Source of the DNA: an uncultured Collinsella sp.
GTDB taxonomy: Bacteria > Actinomycetota > Coriobacteriia > Coriobacteriales > Coriobacteriaceae
DNA length: 8,576 bases
Assembly: GCA_958448375.1 (NCBI GenBank)
Contig: CAUDDU010000027.1
Span: 1-8,576, forward strand
Direction of reading: 5' to 3'
The notes beneath the pieces are model-generated. The model had not been told where the DNA came from and searched no databases. It saw only the letters and a program-made list of their open reading frames with translations. Made by a program: the position numbers and the translations under genes. Each line of letters begins with the position of its first letter. Position 1 is the first letter of the stretch. Positions 6,344 through 8,576 of this stretch are shown piece by piece.

Positions 6344-6412
6344 AAGTTGCGGTGGAATAGTTCCTGTTTTTGCTGTCTGAGCCGCCAAACAGGAACTAAT
6401 CCACCGCAACTT
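6344..6412. repeat. 26-bp near-perfect hairpin just downstream of the deaminase-kinase gene
   Basis: Arms 6344-6369 and 6387-6412 pair over 26 bp with a single mismatch and a 17-nt loop; the arm begins AAGTTGCGGTGG. It lies 15 bp after the stop codon of the minus-strand gene. Neither strand has a T-run after the stem, so it is not a standard intrinsic terminator, though it could protect the mRNA 3' end. Confidence 0.85.
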
Positions 6413-6427
6413 ATAAAGAGATAGGTT

Positions 6428-8209
6428 TTAGATACGGCCAAGGTCGTAGGATCGAGCGGCTGCTTCGCCAGCGCAGATAAGGTTGGTGATGGCTTCCTGC
6501 GGATTAAGCGCTTGCTCCAGGTCCATGGGTTTGCGGCAAATCGGCAAAACCAAGTCAATACCCCGCTCACACACCCCATCCAGGTTGTCAGCGCGACCGC
6601 CCACGACAGCGATCACCGGTTTGCCACACCGCTTGGCACGGCGCGCCACGCCCACCGGCGCCTTACCGGCGGCGGATTGCTCATCCATATTGCCCTCGCC
6701 TGTAATGACCAGGTCGACATCGCGCACGTGCTCGTCAAACCCCACGAGATCGAGCACCGTCTCCACACCCGAGCGTAGCTCCGCGCCGAGCGCCAGCAAC
6801 GCCGCGCCCAAGCCACCGGCAGCGCCCGCGCCGGGCACGCCAAGCACCGAGCCAAATGTCCGTGCGTTCTCGGGTGTGCGCAACAACCCCTGGGCTCGCG
6901 CCTCGAAAATTGCCGCATCGAGCAGGCGACCGTAGCCGACCATCCAGCCGTCGTATCTGCGCAGCACCTCGACATCATCCGCCGGCAGGCCCTTCTGCCC
7001 GCCAAACACCGCCAGTGCGCCGCGACGCCCTACGAGCGGATTCTCGACATCCGAAAGCACCACGACACGCATGCCATTCAGTGCCCGAAGCGCTGGCGCC
7101 AAATCAACGCTCGCCACCTGCTCAAGGCCGGCAAGACCGGGGGCGACATCGCATCCCTGATCATCGACCACGCGCGCGCCCAGCGCCTGCAGCATGCCGG
7201 CGCCACCGTCGTTGGTGGCACTGCCGCCCAGACCAATATAGAGTGTCCTTGCGCCCGTGCGAACTGCGCGAAGCATAAGCTCGCCCACGCCATAGGTCGA
7301 AGCCGCCAACGCCGCCGACTCCGTACAACTCGAATACCCAATACCCGCCGCCTCGGCCATCTCAATTACAGCCGAGTCGCGCTCGTCGTCCACCAGCATC
7401 TGGGCAGACACGCGATCGCCCAAGGGACCTGCCACCTCGCAGGTCACAATCTCACCGCCGCACGCGTCGATGGCGTCGAGCGTTCCCTCGCCGCCATCCG
7501 CCAGCGGCAACGCGCGCACCTCGGCATCGGGCCACACACGGCGCATGCCCTCGGCAACCGCCGCCTCCGCCCGTGCACTCGACACGCTGCCCTTAAAGGA
7601 GTCGATCGCCAGCAGCACACGGCGGGGCCGGCGGCACGCAGGGCCAAAGTCAACCGCCTCAACGGCAGTATCTTCGGCACACGCGAGCGCCTCGGCATGA
7701 GCGACATGCGCCTCAAGATCGGCCCCACAACCGCAGCCAGCACCATCGATGCCACGCAGCCCACTAAAATAGCTGCTCAACACCCCACGACACTCATCCG
7801 CCAGCACGCCGGCATGTACGTTAAACCGATGGTTCAGGCGCGAATCGGCATTCAGGTCATACAGCGAACCCAGCGCGCCCGCCTTGGCATCAGCCGCGCC
7901 ATACACGCAGCGCCCCACGCGCGCGTTGACCATAAGCCCCGCACACATGCAGCAAGGCTCGAGCGTTACATAGACCGTGCAATCGGAAAGGCGCCAGCGA
8001 CCGAGCGACCGAGCGGCAGCGTACAAGGCCGCGAACTCGGCATGAGCCGAAGGATCCTGGTCGAGCTCGCGGCGATTATGCGCCCGCGCGACAATCTCAC
8101 CCGCGCGCACTACCACGGCACCAATCGGTACCTCGCCCACCGCAGCGGCGGCGCGAGCCTCCGCCAGCGCCTCGCGCATGAACTTCTCGTCGATTTCGGT
8201 GATCGTCAT
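6428..8209 (-). CDS. Fusion of TadA-type tRNA adenosine deaminase and glycerate kinase
   Basis: The protein is 593 residues from the ATG at 8209, which has GGGAAGG 6 nt upstream; a longer GTG start at 8260 would abut the tRNA gene and lacks a binding site. Residues 1-152 are a full TadA-like deaminase: HAE (His56, catalytic Glu58) and PCCMC (Cys86, Cys89) bind zinc and catalyse deamination; TadA converts A34 of tRNA-Arg(ACG) to inosine. Residues 153-196 are an Ala/Gly-rich linker with CGCG. Residues 197-593 are a full GlxK/GarK-family glycerate kinase, which uses ATP to phosphorylate D-glycerate to phosphoglycerate: IDSFKGSVSS (202-211), LADGGEGT (236-243), GLGGSATNDGG (326-336), VENPLVGRRGA (388-398), GAGAAGGLG (460-468) and ITGEGNMDEQS (502-512). 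All motifs look intact in both halves. No internal stop or obvious second start separates them, so a true bifunctional protein is likely. The two activities have no known metabolic link. Confidence 0.9.
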   Translation of the reverse strand: MTITEIDEKFMREALAEARAAAAVGEVPIGAVVVRAGEIVARAHNRRELDQDPSAHAEFAALYAAARSLGRWRLSDCTVYVTLEPCCMCAGLMVNARVGRCVYGAADAKAGALGSLYDLNADSRLNHRFNVHAGVLADECRGVLSSYFSGLRGIDGAGCGCGADLEAHVAHAEALACAEDTAVEAVDFGPACRRPRRVLLAIDSFKGSVSSARAEAAVAEGMRRVWPDAEVRALPLADGGEGTLDAIDACGGEIVTCEVAGPLGDRVSAQMLVDDERDSAVIEMAEAAGIGYSSCTESAALAASTYGVGELMLRAVRTGARTLYIGLGGSATNDGGAGMLQALGARVVDDQGCDVAPGLAGLEQVASVDLAPALRALNGMRVVVLSDVENPLVGRRGALAVFGGQKGLPADDVEVLRRYDGWMVGYGRLLDAAIFEARAQGLLRTPENARTFGSVLGVPGAGAAGGLGAALLALGAELRSGVETVLDLVGFDEHVRDVDLVITGEGNMDEQSAAGKAPVGVARRAKRCGKPVIAVVGGRADNLDGVCERGIDLVLPICRKPMDLEQALNPQEAITNLICAGEAAARSYDLGRI

Positions 8210-8241
8210 CGTTCGCCTTCCCTGTTGCAGATTCAAAACGA

Positions 8242-8250
8242 TGCTATCAT
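8242..8250 (+). promoter_or_regulatory. Extended -10 promoter of the tRNA-Ser gene
   Basis: TGCTATCAT is an extended -10 element ending 10 bp before the tRNA. It implies a short leader of about 5 nt. No good -35 is seen. The divergent deaminase-kinase gene must also start transcription in this 51-bp gap or within the tRNA gene. Confidence 0.4.
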
Positions 8251-8260
8251 TACGACTCAC

Positions 8261-8350
8261 GGAGAGATGGCAGAGCGGTTGAATGCGGCGGTCTTGAAAA
8301 CCGTTGAGCGCGAGAGCGTTCCGGGGGTTCGAATCCCCCTCTCTCCGCCA
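8261..8350 (+). tRNA. tRNA-Ser, anticodon UGA, CCA encoded
   Basis: The acceptor stem GGAGAGA (8261-8267) pairs with TCTCTCC (8340-8346), followed by discriminator G and encoded CCA. The anticodon loop CTTGAAA carries TGA at 8295-8297, closed by GCGGT and ACCGT (with one G-T pair). A long variable arm (about GAGCGCGAGAGCGTTC) marks it as a class II tRNA, as serine tRNAs are. The T-arm is GGGGG-TTCGAAT-CCCCC. It reads UCA and probably other UCN codons. It is not a TadA substrate, which is tRNA-Arg(ACG), so the neighbourhood is probably coincidental. Confidence 0.97.
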
Positions 8351-8353
8351 CTT

Positions 8354-8576
8354 TTAGTGATTCACCGGCGTCATGGTTCGCTCAAACAGCGCATCGACCA
8401 CGTCGGCTATCTCAGGTCGACGCTCCAGATCGTGGCCCGATTCCCACCATATCGTGAAAAGTCGAATAATACCGCCGGCGACAAACTCAGACGTCGTCTC
8501 GAGTGACACGGGGGCCAGGGCATCCTCGGCGAGCACGTTCATCACACGCTCGCGGATGGAGCGGGCAATGCGGTCG
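8354..8576 (-). CDS. Probable TetR-family regulator, C-terminal part only
   Basis: 73 C-terminal residues are visible; the frame is open to the window edge, so the DNA-binding N-terminus lies outside. The sequence SEFVAGGIIRLFTIWWESG followed by a charged helix and a VVDALF segment matches the last helices of the ligand-binding domain of TetR/AcrR-type regulators, where a Phe-x-x-Gly-Gly stretch precedes a Trp-containing helix. The stop TAA is at 8354-8356, only 3 bp from the convergent tRNA end. The target is unknown; it is far from the ABC operon, so a link to that operator-like dyad is only speculation. Confidence 0.65.
   Translation of the reverse strand, partial: DRIARSIRERVMNVLAEDALAPVSLETTSEFVAGGIIRLFTIWWESGHDLERRPEIADVVDALFERTMTPVNH

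Noticed and set aside
5742..6412. CRISPR array
   Set aside because: The repeats are four unrelated inverted units, not regularly spaced direct repeats.
6160..6579. A 139-codon minus-strand open frame
   Set aside because: It starts inside the kinase gene in another frame and crosses two palindromic elements; no family is recognised.
8210..8260. GTG start extending the deaminase-kinase fusion by 17 residues
   Set aside because: It directly abuts the tRNA gene, lacks a ribosome binding site, and TadA proteins typically begin close to the ATG at 8209.
7697..8506. A 269-codon plus-strand open frame
   Set aside because: It is antisense to the deaminase part and runs through the tRNA gene.

Overview
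The window looks like chromosomal DNA from a high-GC, Gram-positive gut actinobacterium of the Coriobacteriia, most likely Collinsella or a close relative. This is inferred from GC-rich coding sequence, a secreted protein with an LPXTG-like (LANTG) cell-wall sorting signal, a small 4.5S-type SRP RNA and the general style of the proteins. No species was identified by database search.

Layout. Positions 1-461 (minus) hold most of a small flavodoxin-like protein, cut by the window edge. Positions 589-4329 (minus) hold two ABC exporter half-transporters as a tight operon. The upstream one has a degenerate ATPase site (Asp for the catalytic Glu, Gln for the switch His) and the downstream one a canonical site, the pattern of an asymmetric heterodimeric exporter. 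A divergent promoter region (4330-4540) separates them from a plus-strand gene for a secreted, coiled-coil, wall-anchored surface protein (4541 onward). That gene has a one-base frameshift just after its LANTGD motif; the lost membrane anchor and charged tail are still intact in the next frame, ending at 5528. A strong hairpin terminator follows at 5574-5613.

Positions 5741-6412 are mostly non-coding. They contain the SRP RNA gene (minus, about 5866-5987) with a good promoter, surrounded by four different large inverted repeats. From 6428 to 8209 (minus) lies an unusual fusion: a TadA-type tRNA adenosine deaminase joined in one frame to a full glycerate kinase. Divergent to it is a tRNA-Ser(UGA) gene at 8261-8350. 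The window ends in the C-terminal part of a probable TetR-family regulator (minus).

The points most worth following up are the surface-protein frameshift, which coincides with a perfect 15-bp inverted repeat and fits a quasipalindrome-templated insertion; the TadA-glycerate kinase fusion; and the cluster of palindromic elements around the SRP RNA gene.
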